DNA of 64,000 nt, taken from contig JAGFZX010000021.1 of assembly GCA_017889585.1 (NCBI GenBank), positions 1 to 64,000 of the forward strand, read 5' to 3'. Position 1 is the stretch's first letter. Every line of letters starts with the position of its first letter. This DNA is from Bacillota bacterium (lineage in GTDB: Bacteria; Bacillota; Negativicutes; DSM-13327). Shown here in pieces: positions 42,490 to 51,095 of the stretch. The notes below the pieces were generated by a model that searched no databases, was not told the origin of the DNA, and was given only the letters and a program-made list of their open reading frames with translations. Position numbers and translations under genes: made by a program.

Positions 42490-43599
42490 ATGCGCAAAGT
42501 AGTAGTTGGTTTTACCATTGTCCTCTACATGTTAGCAGTTACGGCAACTGCTATGGCAGGCTCAAGTATCACACGGATTAAAGATGTGGCAAAAGTCCAA
42601 GGCATGAGGTCAAATCAACTAGTGGGATATGGACTCGTTATGGGACTTAATGGCACAGGAGATTCTGATAAAACACTGCAAACGATGCAGTCATTGTCTA
42701 GTTTGTTGAAGACCTTCGGAGTGACAGTGAGCGCGGCCCAAATGAAAGCTAAAAATGTAGCGGCTGTTATGGTTACTGCTCAGCTACCGCCATTTGTAAA
42801 ACCTGGTGATGCCATTGATATTACGGTGTCTTCCATGGGGGACGCTAAAAGTTTACAGGGTGGCATGTTGTTGCAAACACCTCTGAGGGCGGCAAATGGA
42901 CAAATATATGCTGTTGGTCAAGGAGCGGTTTCTATAGGCGGCTTTTCGGCAAGTGGTGGTGGTAGTAGTCAATCAAAAAATTTCCCTAATGTAGGTTTGA
43001 CAGTTAATGGGGCGATTGTGGAACGGGATGTGCCAATCCAACTTGTGAATAATGGTACCATTCTGCTGGCTTTAAGCCAGCCTGACTTTACAACAGCTAA
43101 GCGGATTACTCAGGCCATTGATAGTCGTTTTGGTAGCATATCCATTGCTCGCGATCCAGGTACAATCTCCATAACTGTGCCTGCTCAGTATGAGGGTAAC
43201 TTAGTAGGTTTTGTAGCCGATCTCGAGGAGCTTTATATAAATCCTGATAATATTGCTAAAATTATTATTAATGAGCGTACAGGTACTATCGTAATGGGTG
43301 CTCATGTGTCTATTGATGAAGTGGCTGTAGCCCACGGTGGACTTAGCATCCGCATCAACAAAGCTCAAGATGTATCCCAGCCAGAGCCTTTATCTGGTGG
43401 ATCTACGGTGGTTAGCAATAATACGACAGTTGATGTAAAAGAAGATAAGGCAAATGTCATGGTACTGCCTGCTACCACTAATGTAGGCGATGTAGTCAAT
43501 GCTTTGAATGCCATTGGTGCTACGCCGCGGGATATTATTTCCATATTGCAGGCGATGAAAGCTGCTGGTGCATTGCACGCTGATTTGCAAATAATTTAG
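42490..43599 (+). CDS. flgI: Flagellar P-ring protein FlgI
   Basis: Forms the periplasmic P-ring around the rod. The 369 aa have a signal peptide (about 1-23), the diagnostic RIKDVAKVQGMRSNQLVGYG and GLNGTGDSDKT near the N-terminus, and conserved NVGDVVNALNAIGATPRDII near the C-terminus. The ATG at 42490 with GGAGG 6 bases upstream is preferred over a TTG one codon earlier. Confidence 0.96.
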   Translation: MRKVVVGFTIVLYMLAVTATAMAGSSITRIKDVAKVQGMRSNQLVGYGLVMGLNGTGDSDKTLQTMQSLSSLLKTFGVTVSAAQMKAKNVAAVMVTAQLPPFVKPGDAIDITVSSMGDAKSLQGGMLLQTPLRAANGQIYAVGQGAVSIGGFSASGGGSSQSKNFPNVGLTVNGAIVERDVPIQLVNNGTILLALSQPDFTTAKRITQAIDSRFGSISIARDPGTISITVPAQYEGNLVGFVADLEELYINPDNIAKIIINERTGTIVMGAHVSIDEVAVAHGGLSIRINKAQDVSQPEPLSGGSTVVSNNTTVDVKEDKANVMVLPATTNVGDVVNALNAIGATPRDIISILQAMKAAGALHADLQII

Positions 43600-43635
43600 A
43601 GACTGTCTTAATCGGATCTTCGAGGTGAAAAATAT

Positions 43636-44010
43636 ATGAATATATCCGGAATTAATTCAGCAAGTATGATTAATAATCTTAGTTCGGTACAAACTAAGGC
43701 TACAGGTGATTTTGCTGAGCAATTAGCAAACGTAACTGAAAAAGCCCAAGAGTCTAAGGATGATGCTAAATTAAAAGCAACTTGTAAAGACATGGAAGCT
43801 ATGTTCCTTAATATGATGATGACAGAAATGCGTAAGACTGTGCAAAAATCAAAGTTAGTGGATAGCTCCAAAGAAGAGATTATGACTTCAATGCTCGACA
43901 GTGAAGTGACCAAAAATATGGCGAGTGCTGGTGGTATCGGATTGGCGGATATGCTTTATCGTCAGCTTCGTATTGCAGACAGTGCGGTGAAAAAGCCCCA
44001 GGCACCATAA
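43636..44010 (+). CDS. flgJ: Rod-binding protein, short FlgJ
   Basis: The 124 aa match only the rod-binding domain of FlgJ (DMEAMFLNMMMTEMRKTVQKS). The C-terminal muramidase of the proteobacterial protein is absent, so a separate enzyme must open the wall. GAGGTG precedes the ATG. The stop codon lies in the loop of the terminator that ends the flg transcript. Confidence 0.9.
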   Translation: MNISGINSASMINNLSSVQTKATGDFAEQLANVTEKAQESKDDAKLKATCKDMEAMFLNMMMTEMRKTVQKSKLVDSSKEEIMTSMLDSEVTKNMASAGGIGLADMLYRQLRIADSAVKKPQAP

Positions 44011-44026
44011 GTGCCTGGCTTTTCTT
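43992..44026 (+). terminator. Terminator of the flagellar operon
   Basis: CCAGGCAC-CATAA-GTGCCTGG with A-rich left flank and TTTTCTTT. The flgJ stop (TAA) is in the loop. Confidence 0.88.
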
Positions 44027-44051
44027 TACCAAGTTATACAGGAGGTTTTTT

Positions 44052-45506
44052 ATGTTTCGAATATACAGACGTTTTAGTTTAGTAATGACTTTGTTGCTTA
44101 TGCTTCCCCAAGCTGCATGGGCTGCTCCGCCGTTAGCAGTCGTAGCAGGGCAGCAGATCGTGGAAGCCAAAATACCACAAGCTGTTTTGCAAAATATTAG
44201 ATATAGTCAATCGCCTCAAAAAGTAAGAATTGTTTTGGATGTAAGCATTTTGCCAGCTTTTACTGATAATCTTACAGAAAATCCAGACCAGTTGGTTGTT
44301 GATTTTAAGGGTACAGTTAATAAGCTAAGTGCCAGACAAAAGATATTTGATGATCCTGTCCTCAATAGCTTAGAACTCACAGAAGTAGAACCAGGCAAGC
44401 AACGAGTCGTAATAGATCTGAAAAGACCAGCCACATATAAAGTATTTACACTGACTAACCCTAATCGCATTGTGATCGATATTATCAAAGACTATGATCA
44501 GAAAAGTGAAGTAGAAGTTGCACCTGGAGTCAAGTATACCTCATTATTGCGTTATAAGCAGACAGGACCGATTAGCGCCCATATTATAGATATAGCTCCT
44601 GAAGCGGACTATATGATAAAAACAGTATTGTCTAATGATGCCATTACAGGCCTAGAAAGACTTCAATCTATGGCGGAGCGAAGCAAGGCCATTGCTGCAG
44701 TCAATGCCTCTTATTTTGCACTGAGTGGTGAAATTTTAGGTTTACTTAAAATTGACGGTGAAATTGTCAGCACATCGGACTTGGATCGTACTGCCTTCGG
44801 GTTGATGCCTGACGGTAAAATAATGATTGATCAGATTGATTACCTGGGTAGCATTACTTTGCCTGATGGGCGTGCAGTAGCCATTACTGGTGTTAATCAT
44901 GAGCGGGGCACAAACGATTTAATTTTATATAACAACTATTATGATAGCATGACAGGGACCAATGAATTTGGCAGTGATTATATTATAAACAATGGTAAAA
45001 TTACGGCAATTGCCCATGGTAATGCTGCCATTCCACCGGGAGGGGTTGTCTTATCAGCCCATGGTATTATGGAAAAAACTCTGGTTGGTTTAAAAGTAGG
45101 GGATAAGATAAAAATAACACAAACCTTGGGTGAAAAATGGGATAAAACCATAGATGCCATTAGTGCTGGGCCTCGACTTGTTAAAAATGGTAGCGTATTT
45201 TTGACAAGTAAAGAGGAAGATTTTCCTTCTGATATTACCAGTGGGCGGGCGCCGCGCACAGCGATAGGTACGACCAAAGATGGACATGTCATCCTCCTGG
45301 TTGTAGATGGCCGTCAGCAGTCTAGTGTTGGTATGACCTTGTTAGAATTAGCGCTGTTAATGCAAGAATATGGTGCTGTTGATGCCATGAACTTGGATGG
45401 CGGTGGTTCTAGCGAAATGGTGGTAGGTGGCAAAGTTGTTAACAACCCCTCAGATGGCCGGGAACGCTCTGTGGGTAATGCATTAATAATTGTTCCTAAA
45501 AAATAA
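44052..45506 (+). CDS. Exported AMIN-domain phosphodiester glycosidase (NAGPA/DUF2233 family)
   Basis: Signal peptide (about 1-24, AAWA-AP), an AMIN domain (about 45-150) that usually targets proteins to peptidoglycan or the outer membrane, and a C-terminal phosphodiester glycosidase domain (about 190-480). Domain signatures include AAVNASYFALSGEI, SGRAPRTAIGTTKDG and AMNLDGGGSSEMVVGG. Relatives cleave GlcNAc-phosphodiester bonds, so the target may be a wall or surface polymer. It stands alone after the flg operon, with AGGAGG before the ATG. The substrate is not known. Confidence 0.88.
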   Translation: MFRIYRRFSLVMTLLLMLPQAAWAAPPLAVVAGQQIVEAKIPQAVLQNIRYSQSPQKVRIVLDVSILPAFTDNLTENPDQLVVDFKGTVNKLSARQKIFDDPVLNSLELTEVEPGKQRVVIDLKRPATYKVFTLTNPNRIVIDIIKDYDQKSEVEVAPGVKYTSLLRYKQTGPISAHIIDIAPEADYMIKTVLSNDAITGLERLQSMAERSKAIAAVNASYFALSGEILGLLKIDGEIVSTSDLDRTAFGLMPDGKIMIDQIDYLGSITLPDGRAVAITGVNHERGTNDLILYNNYYDSMTGTNEFGSDYIINNGKITAIAHGNAAIPPGGVVLSAHGIMEKTLVGLKVGDKIKITQTLGEKWDKTIDAISAGPRLVKNGSVFLTSKEEDFPSDITSGRAPRTAIGTTKDGHVILLVVDGRQQSSVGMTLLELALLMQEYGAVDAMNLDGGGSSEMVVGGKVVNNPSDGRERSVGNALIIVPKK

Positions 45507-45517
45507 GGTAAATACTT

Positions 45518-45571
45518 GAGGCTGTTTAGAAAGGCGGCCTGCCCCTTGCAGGTACAACGATAAACAGCCTC
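45518..45571. repeat. 54-bp inverted-repeat element (GAGGCTGT family), short form
   Basis: Perfect 11-base ends GAGGCTGTTTA and TAAACAGCCTC. The inside holds CCCCTTGCAGGTACAACG, matching the right part of the 257-bp element at 33666-33922. It looks like an internal deletion derivative. It could also act as a terminator-like hairpin after the glycosidase gene. Confidence 0.75.
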
Positions 45572-45637
45572 CAATAATTATTTAATGCGTTATAGATAGT
45601 AATGCTGTATAATCAAATTAATCAGGAGGTGTTTTTC

Positions 45638-45940
45638 ATGTTTCGTAAACAAGCTATTATAGTTGCGGCAATCGCAGTATTTCTCATAGCAGGTAGTTTG
45701 CTGGTGGCAGCTAGTCCTGCAGTTGATCAAGTTGGAGTTCTTTCTGGATCTGTAACCGATTTGATAACACCAGGAACCACTGTACGGGAAGGTGATATTT
45801 TGGTGCGGGTGGATACGCTGACAGGGCCGGTGCCAGCAGCTAGGGCCACAATGGGTGGTGTGGTAGCAGAAGTCTTGGTGAAACCTGGTGATTCTATTAA
45901 AATTGGTGATGTTGTAGCTCGCATTAAAGCAGGTAAATAG
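45638..45940 (+). CDS. Membrane-anchored lipoyl/biotinyl-like domain protein
   Basis: The 100 aa begin with a hydrophobic anchor or signal (about 5-27), followed by a compact barrel-sandwich domain with two half repeats (VREGDILVRVDTLT, and KPGDSIKIGDVVARIKAG). The hairpin that would carry the modified lysine reads ATMGGVVAE, so no biotin or lipoyl attachment is expected. The fold resembles adaptor domains of efflux or envelope proteins. AGGAGG precedes the ATG at 45638; an upstream ATG at 45602 is unlikely. It lies 16 bases before the S55 gene and is probably cotranscribed. Role unknown. Confidence 0.75.
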   Translation: MFRKQAIIVAAIAVFLIAGSLLVAASPAVDQVGVLSGSVTDLITPGTTVREGDILVRVDTLTGPVPAARATMGGVVAEVLVKPGDSIKIGDVVARIKAGK

Positions 45941-45956
45941 AGAAAGGATGATAGGT

Positions 45957-47762
45957 TTGAAAAAAATATTCAGGCAGTGTCGTCTAGCACTGCTTGCTCT
46001 GTTATTAGTACTACCAGTATCTTTAGGCCACGCGGCATCAGAATTTATGTCTGTAGATGAAATTAAGCCAGGCATGCAGGGGATTGCCAAAACCGTAGTA
46101 TCAGGCATAAAGCGGGAAGAGTTCGGTGTAGAAGTATTAGGAATTATGAAAAATAAAGGTGCTGCCGGTGATTTGATTTTGATCCGTACATATGGTGATG
46201 TCATTGATCGTACGGGCGGAATTGCTCAGGGGATGAGTGGTAGTCCAGTATATATTAATAATAAACTAGTAGGGGCTGTGGCCTATGGTTGGTCGTTGAC
46301 TGATCATAAGATTGGTATGGTTACACCCATTGCCGATATGCTCAAATTATGGGATATGCCTGACAAATACAATGCAAGTATGGTTCAAACCGATCAAGTG
46401 CCTGGTTTCGAGCAAATGGCTACACCACTCATGGTTGCCGGCTTTAGTGAACATGCCTTAGCCATGCTTCAGGATAAATTAAAACCGCTTAACTTGGTAC
46501 CTTATGAGGTGGGAGAAGTCCCCGAGGGAGTAGAAATGGGCCCTCTTGAGCCTGGCAACGCTGTAGGAGTTCAGTTGGTCCGGGGTGATGTCAGTGTAGG
46601 GGCATTAGGGACAGTAACATATGTTGAAGGTGACAAAGTCCTAGCCTTTGGCCATCCGTTTCTCAAAAAAGGCAATATCGGTTATTTTATGACCAATGCC
46701 TATGTCTTCACAACAATGAGCGGCTTGGAAAACTCATTTAAAGTGGGGACAACAGGTGAGGCTGTAGGCTTAATTAATCAAGATCGTGGTGAGGGAGTGG
46801 CTGGCCAGATTGGCAAGTACCCGTCAATTATTCCCATGCTTATTATGGTAAAAGATAATGATACAGGGAAAACCCAAGATGCTACTGTACAAGTAATACA
46901 GGATGAACAGCTATCCCCAGCTTTGTCAGCAACTACTATGTTTAATGTAATTGACAAGGCAATAGATCGAGTGGGATCAGGGACAGCAAAAGTAAGTTTT
47001 GAAATTACAGCCCGTAATATGCCTGGGGAGACAATTAAACGGGAAAATATGTTTTATAGTGGGGCCAATATTGGTGAAGCTGCTGTAGGTGAATTTTTTG
47101 AGGCTATGAGTATGTTAGCAGGTAATCAGTACCATCCCGTAGATATTATGGATGTTAAAATCAATGTGAATGTTGATGAGGAACGCCGGACAGCTAACAT
47201 TATTGAGGCACAGACTAAGAATATCACTGGAAGGCCGGGAGAAACCATTGATATTGCCGTGAAATTAAAACCCTTTCGCGGTGAGGCTTTCACTCGCACT
47301 GTACCATTTGTGATTCCTAGTGACCAGCCTGCAGGAGCATTGACCTTAGAAGTACGAGGCGGAGGTATGGTGCCGATACTACAATTGTTATCTAAACGTC
47401 AAGGTTTGGATGAAGAATTATTAATGCTCAACAAACCTAAAGAAAAGAATAAAAAATTTGCTGATGTCATTAAAGACTTTCTCAAGCGTGATCGTAATAA
47501 TGATATTGTAGTAGAAATTTTGGATCTTGATATGGGTGAGGTGCCTGGCACTGCTAAACCGCAGAAAGATAATAGTGATAGCAAAAAACAAAAAGACAGT
47601 TTGATGCAAAATAGTAATGCTGCTCTGAAGAAAGATTCTACGGAAAATAGGTTGCAAGATAAGAAAAATCAGGAAAAAGCCAAGAGTTGCATTACCACAG
47701 ACTATATTATTGGTGGCGATACTCAGATTATAATTAATGTAGAGAAAGCAGCCCCAAAATAA
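45957..47762 (+). CDS. SpoIVB-type S55 peptidase domain protein
   Basis: Exported protein of 601 aa with a signal peptide (about 1-27, GHA-AS). The serine motif GGIAQGMSGSPVYINNK lies near residue 95, and a probable catalytic histidine in KVLAFGHPF near residue 233. In SpoIVB the histidine comes before the serine motif, so the order is reversed. The remainder (about 330-480) is beta-rich. The C-terminus is K/N/S-rich and low in complexity before a final IIGGDTQIIINVEKAA. The TTG at 45957 has AAAGG 9 bases upstream; an ATG at 45948 overlaps that site. Whether it is a protease and what it cuts is unknown. I see no evidence that it is sporulation-specific. Confidence 0.82.
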   Translation: MKKIFRQCRLALLALLLVLPVSLGHAASEFMSVDEIKPGMQGIAKTVVSGIKREEFGVEVLGIMKNKGAAGDLILIRTYGDVIDRTGGIAQGMSGSPVYINNKLVGAVAYGWSLTDHKIGMVTPIADMLKLWDMPDKYNASMVQTDQVPGFEQMATPLMVAGFSEHALAMLQDKLKPLNLVPYEVGEVPEGVEMGPLEPGNAVGVQLVRGDVSVGALGTVTYVEGDKVLAFGHPFLKKGNIGYFMTNAYVFTTMSGLENSFKVGTTGEAVGLINQDRGEGVAGQIGKYPSIIPMLIMVKDNDTGKTQDATVQVIQDEQLSPALSATTMFNVIDKAIDRVGSGTAKVSFEITARNMPGETIKRENMFYSGANIGEAAVGEFFEAMSMLAGNQYHPVDIMDVKINVNVDEERRTANIIEAQTKNITGRPGETIDIAVKLKPFRGEAFTRTVPFVIPSDQPAGALTLEVRGGGMVPILQLLSKRQGLDEELLMLNKPKEKNKKFADVIKDFLKRDRNNDIVVEILDLDMGEVPGTAKPQKDNSDSKKQKDSLMQNSNAALKKDSTENRLQDKKNQEKAKSCITTDYIIGGDTQIIINVEKAAPK

Positions 47763-47765
47763 TAT

Positions 47766-47802
47766 AAAACAAGACTTGGCATAAGAGCCAAGTCTTGTTT
47801 TA
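47766..47802 (+). terminator. Terminator after the S55 gene
   Basis: A 15-base perfect stem (47766-47780 with 47787-47801) including A- and T-runs. Confidence 0.92.
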
Positions 47803-47943
47803 TATTACGCACAGCATGTTCAGCTGTTTGGATACATTTACATACTAAATGTTTTTACTAAACGCAGGTAATTGATATTCTATATTGAATACATTAATAA
47901 TACTATAAAAGTGTACTATTGTTTTTAAATGTGAGGGATTAAT

Positions 47944-48717
47944 ATGTTTATTCAGATATTCGAAAGTATTGGACGACAGGTCATTAATAGTGCAGAAAAC
48001 AGTGGGCGTATTATGATATTGATAGGTCAGGCGCTATATCATTTGCGTCAGCGTCCCAAAGCCAAATATATACTTGAGCAGATGGTCCATCTTGGAGTGG
48101 ACTCATTACCAATTGTATTGCTGACCATTCTATTTACCGGTATGGTTATTACCTTACAAACGGCTCATGAATTTATCAAATATGGTGCTCAGTCTTCTGT
48201 AGGTGGTATTGTGGCGATATCCATGCTCCGAGAATTAGCACCAGTGCTAACTGGTGTAGTGGTTGCTGGTCGAGTAGGGGCCGCGATTGCTGCTGAAATA
48301 GGTTCAATGAAAGTTACTGAACAAATTGATGCCCTAAGGGTTATGGCTGTCAATCCTATTCAATATCTGGTAGTGCCTAGGTTATTAGCTTGTATCATGA
48401 TGGTGCCCATTCTAGTGATTTTTGCTGATGTAATCGGTACTTTGGGTGGGTATTTGGTAGCAACCTTGTATTCGGGAATTGGTTCATTTACATACCTTAA
48501 TTCAATTAATGTATTTGCTGATGTTCATGATGTAATAGGTGGACTGGTTAAAGCCATGTTTTTTGGTGGTGCCATTGCTATTATTGGTTGTTACAAAGGT
48601 TTGACAGCTGAGGAAGGTGCGGTCGGTGTAGGGCGTGCTACAACTGCCGCCGTAGTGAGCTCTATGATTATAATATTTATTAGCAATTATTTTTTAAGCA
48701 TGTTATTATATCGGTAA
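47944..48717 (+). CDS. mlaE: Mla ABC transporter permease MlaE
   Basis: Inner-membrane permease of the MlaEFD phospholipid transporter. The 257 aa have about five to six helices. The MlaE family core LTGVVVAGRVGAAIAAEIGS and the EQIDALRVMAVNPIQYLV coupling segment are clear. Numerous G and A residues fit the family. It begins the outer-membrane cluster. A palindromic repeat separates it from mlaF, although the three genes should act together. Confidence 0.95.
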   Translation: MFIQIFESIGRQVINSAENSGRIMILIGQALYHLRQRPKAKYILEQMVHLGVDSLPIVLLTILFTGMVITLQTAHEFIKYGAQSSVGGIVAISMLRELAPVLTGVVVAGRVGAAIAAEIGSMKVTEQIDALRVMAVNPIQYLVVPRLLACIMMVPILVIFADVIGTLGGYLVATLYSGIGSFTYLNSINVFADVHDVIGGLVKAMFFGGAIAIIGCYKGLTAEEGAVGVGRATTAAVVSSMIIIFISNYFLSMLLYR

Positions 48718-48727
48718 AAATAAAGAA

Positions 48728-48826
48728 ATGATTAAACTACAGAGGCGCAGAGAATACAGAGGAAATTTTGCGATTTGGGTATTCAATAACTCTCTGCGCC
48801 CCTGCGGTAAATCGTTCTTATCTTGA
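48728..48826 (+). repeat. Interspersed palindromic repeat, short form, copy 3
   Basis: The left arm CTACAGAGGCGCAGAGAATA and the right arm CTCTGCGCCCCTGCGGTAAA, tail ATCGTTCTTATC. It is inside the mlaE-mlaF gap. Confidence 0.82.
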
Positions 48827-48871
48827 GGAAAATATTAAGGGGTGCGTAGTTGTTACAAGGAAGGTGAGCGA

Positions 48872-49636
48872 ATGATAAAATTAAGTAATATTAACATGAG
48901 TTTTCGCGGTAAACAAATACTGCATGATATAAATCTTGAAGTGGGGCAAGGAGAAACTATGGTAGTTATCGGGCCCAGCGGTTCAGGAAAAAGTACAATA
49001 TTACGTCTGATTATCGGATTGTTAAAACCCACCTCTGGTGAAATTTGGGTAAAAGACCAGGGAATATCCTCTTTATCTGAAAATGCTTTGAATAAGATTC
49101 GTCTAGATATGGGGATGGTATTTCAGTATTCGGCCTTATTTGATTCTATGACAGTAGGAGAAAATGTTGCTTTTGGCCTGCGAGAGCATACGACTATGTC
49201 GGAAAAGGAAATTACTAAGATTGTGTCAAGGAACCTGCGTATGGTGGGATTAGCCGAGCGGGAAAATGTAATGCCTAATGAATTATCAGGTGGTATGAAA
49301 AAAAGGGTGAGTCTAGCAAGGGCTATTGCCATGAAGCCGGAAATAATGCTATATGATGAGCCTACTGCTGGTCTAGATCCTATTATGTCAGGAACAATTG
49401 ATAGGCTGATTATGAACACGAAACGCATGCTTGGTGTTACTTCAGTAGTAGTTACACATCAGATGTCCAGTGCCTTTACCATTGCTGATCGTATTGCTAT
49501 GATTCATGACGGACGTATTATTGAAGTAGGTACAGTCGAGCAAATTAAACGCTCTGAAAATGCTCTAGTGCAACAATTTATCCACGGTTTAAAAACACCA
49601 GGTGCATATGCGCGAAGGAGGTCAAATTTAGAATGA
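48872..49636 (+). CDS. mlaF: Mla ABC transporter ATP-binding protein MlaF
   Basis: ATPase that powers MlaE. The 254 aa contain Walker A GPSGSGKST, signature NELSGGMKKRVSLARA, Walker B EIMLYDEPTAGLDP and the H-loop in VVTHQMSSA. The ATG at 48872 with AAGGTGAG is preferred over a TTG about 30 bases upstream. Its stop overlaps the mlaD start by ATGA. Confidence 0.95.
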   Translation: MIKLSNINMSFRGKQILHDINLEVGQGETMVVIGPSGSGKSTILRLIIGLLKPTSGEIWVKDQGISSLSENALNKIRLDMGMVFQYSALFDSMTVGENVAFGLREHTTMSEKEITKIVSRNLRMVGLAERENVMPNELSGGMKKRVSLARAIAMKPEIMLYDEPTAGLDPIMSGTIDRLIMNTKRMLGVTSVVVTHQMSSAFTIADRIAMIHDGRIIEVGTVEQIKRSENALVQQFIHGLKTPGAYARRRSNLE

Positions 49637-50910
49637 ATTTAAGTACAGAAGCCAAAGTCGGTTCAGTGAGTGTAATTGCATTTATACTATTGGCGTATAT
49701 GATTATACATTTGGGGAATTTTAGTTTTGGTGATAAGGGATATCAGGTGCAGGCCGTATTTGGTCAAGTTAATGGTCTGAAAAAAGGTAATGCATTGCGG
49801 TATGCTGGTGTAGATGTTGGTTATGTAAAAGAAATAGAAGTCTTACCAGAAGGTGCTAAAGTGACGTTTATGGTTAATCCAGGTGTTAAAATTCCGGTGG
49901 GCTCAACCTTTCGTATTGCATCTGACGGACTTGTAGGGGAAAAACATATTAATATTTCACCGCCAAGTCAGAGTAAGGGCTTTTTAGCTCCTGATGATAT
50001 AGTGAAAGGAGAAGACCTTGTGGCGTTGGATCACGTTATCGCTTCTTCAGATAAGGTGCTTGCAGAGGTTCATGAGTTAGTCAAATCTTTAAATGAAATA
50101 CTCGGCGATGATAAAGTGAAAGCGGCGATGAAAGAAAGTATCTTGAATGCTAAGGAACTGACACATAATCTTAATGTAATGAGCGCTGCACTAGCGCGCA
50201 TGGCTCAAAATAATGAAGGCAATGTTAATGCTATGATGGGTAATCTAAGTGCTATGTCCGCCACCCTCAGGGATGTGGCAGGGCGTGTAGATATGATGTT
50301 AACTGGGGTGGATAATGATGGACAAACCGTCCGAGATTTGCGGGAAACCATTCAAAATATCAAAAATGCCAGTACTCGTATAGAAAAAATGGCAGTTGCC
50401 TTAGAGGGTGTGGTCACTGACCCCGAGACAGCCAAGAATATCAAAGAAACTCTTAGGAATGCCCGTTCAGTCAGTGAGAAGGCGAATAAAATGTTAACCA
50501 AAGTGGAGTCCATCAGTACCAAAGCTGGAGTTGAAGTCTTGTATGATAATAAGACTGGAAAGTACCTTAGTAACGCGGATCTAAGAATTAATACTTCACC
50601 TCAGGATTTTGCGATCATTGGCGTGACAGGTATTGGTGATGGCAGTAAGGGTAATTTTCAAATTGGGAAAGGCAACGAAGGATTTGCCGGTCGGGCTGGA
50701 GTGATTGATGGCGAAGTTGGAATAGGTGCTGATGCTAAACTGGGCAAACAGCTCAAACTGTCATTAGATGTGTCTGATCCGAATGATGTTCGGGTGAAAT
50801 TGCGGACTCAATATCAACTAGCCCCAGATACTTTTATTGTAGGGCAGACTAACAATATTAATAAATCATCAGAAAAAGCTACCTATATTGGAGTGCGGCA
50901 AAATTTCTAA
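49633..50910 (+). CDS. mlaD: Mla MCE-domain protein MlaD, with extended C-terminus
   Basis: One membrane helix (about 9-29) and an MCE domain (about 35-112, with GLKKGNALRYAGVDVGYVKE). A long helical stretch (about 130-295) follows, rich in A, N, K and M. The last 125 residues are beta-like, with alternating hydrophobic and polar residues and a final phenylalanine (IGVRQNF). At 425 aa it is much longer than proteobacterial MlaD (about 180). In Veillonella an MlaD with a C-terminal barrel is known to span the envelope, and this protein has the same layout. It overlaps mlaF by ATGA. Confidence 0.92.
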   Translation: MNLSTEAKVGSVSVIAFILLAYMIIHLGNFSFGDKGYQVQAVFGQVNGLKKGNALRYAGVDVGYVKEIEVLPEGAKVTFMVNPGVKIPVGSTFRIASDGLVGEKHINISPPSQSKGFLAPDDIVKGEDLVALDHVIASSDKVLAEVHELVKSLNEILGDDKVKAAMKESILNAKELTHNLNVMSAALARMAQNNEGNVNAMMGNLSAMSATLRDVAGRVDMMLTGVDNDGQTVRDLRETIQNIKNASTRIEKMAVALEGVVTDPETAKNIKETLRNARSVSEKANKMLTKVESISTKAGVEVLYDNKTGKYLSNADLRINTSPQDFAIIGVTGIGDGSKGNFQIGKGNEGFAGRAGVIDGEVGIGADAKLGKQLKLSLDVSDPNDVRVKLRTQYQLAPDTFIVGQTNNINKSSEKATYIGVRQNF

Positions 50911-50951
50911 AGTAAAGAAACAAGCCAAGTTTTAGTTTCCCTTAGGACTGC

Positions 50952-50978
50952 TTTTTACCGCAGAGAAGGCAGAGGGGA
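50952..50978. repeat. Fragment of the short palindromic repeat
   Basis: TTTTTACCGCAGAGAAGGCA followed by GAGGGG, matching one arm only. It lies between mlaD and the tolC promoter. Confidence 0.5.
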
Positions 50979-51008
50979 GCTTTAAAAGAAGGTATAGCAT
51001 TTTTCTAA

Positions 51009-51037
51009 TTGACACGTATTCTATTAAACCATATAAT
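51009..51037 (+). promoter_or_regulatory. Consensus sigma-A promoter of tolC
   Basis: Perfect TTGACA and TATAAT with a 17-base spacer, about 60 bases before the tolC start. It would also drive tamB and the sigma factor gene. Confidence 0.85.
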
Positions 51038-51095
51038 AGAAATATACTGACTGCATAGTCAATAACGGGTTAAGGAATTGAGGGGGATTTTTAAA

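Noticed and set aside
45957-47762. SpoIVB of the sigma-K checkpoint
   Set aside because: Too long, no PDZ domain recognised, motif order differs and neighbours are not spo genes.
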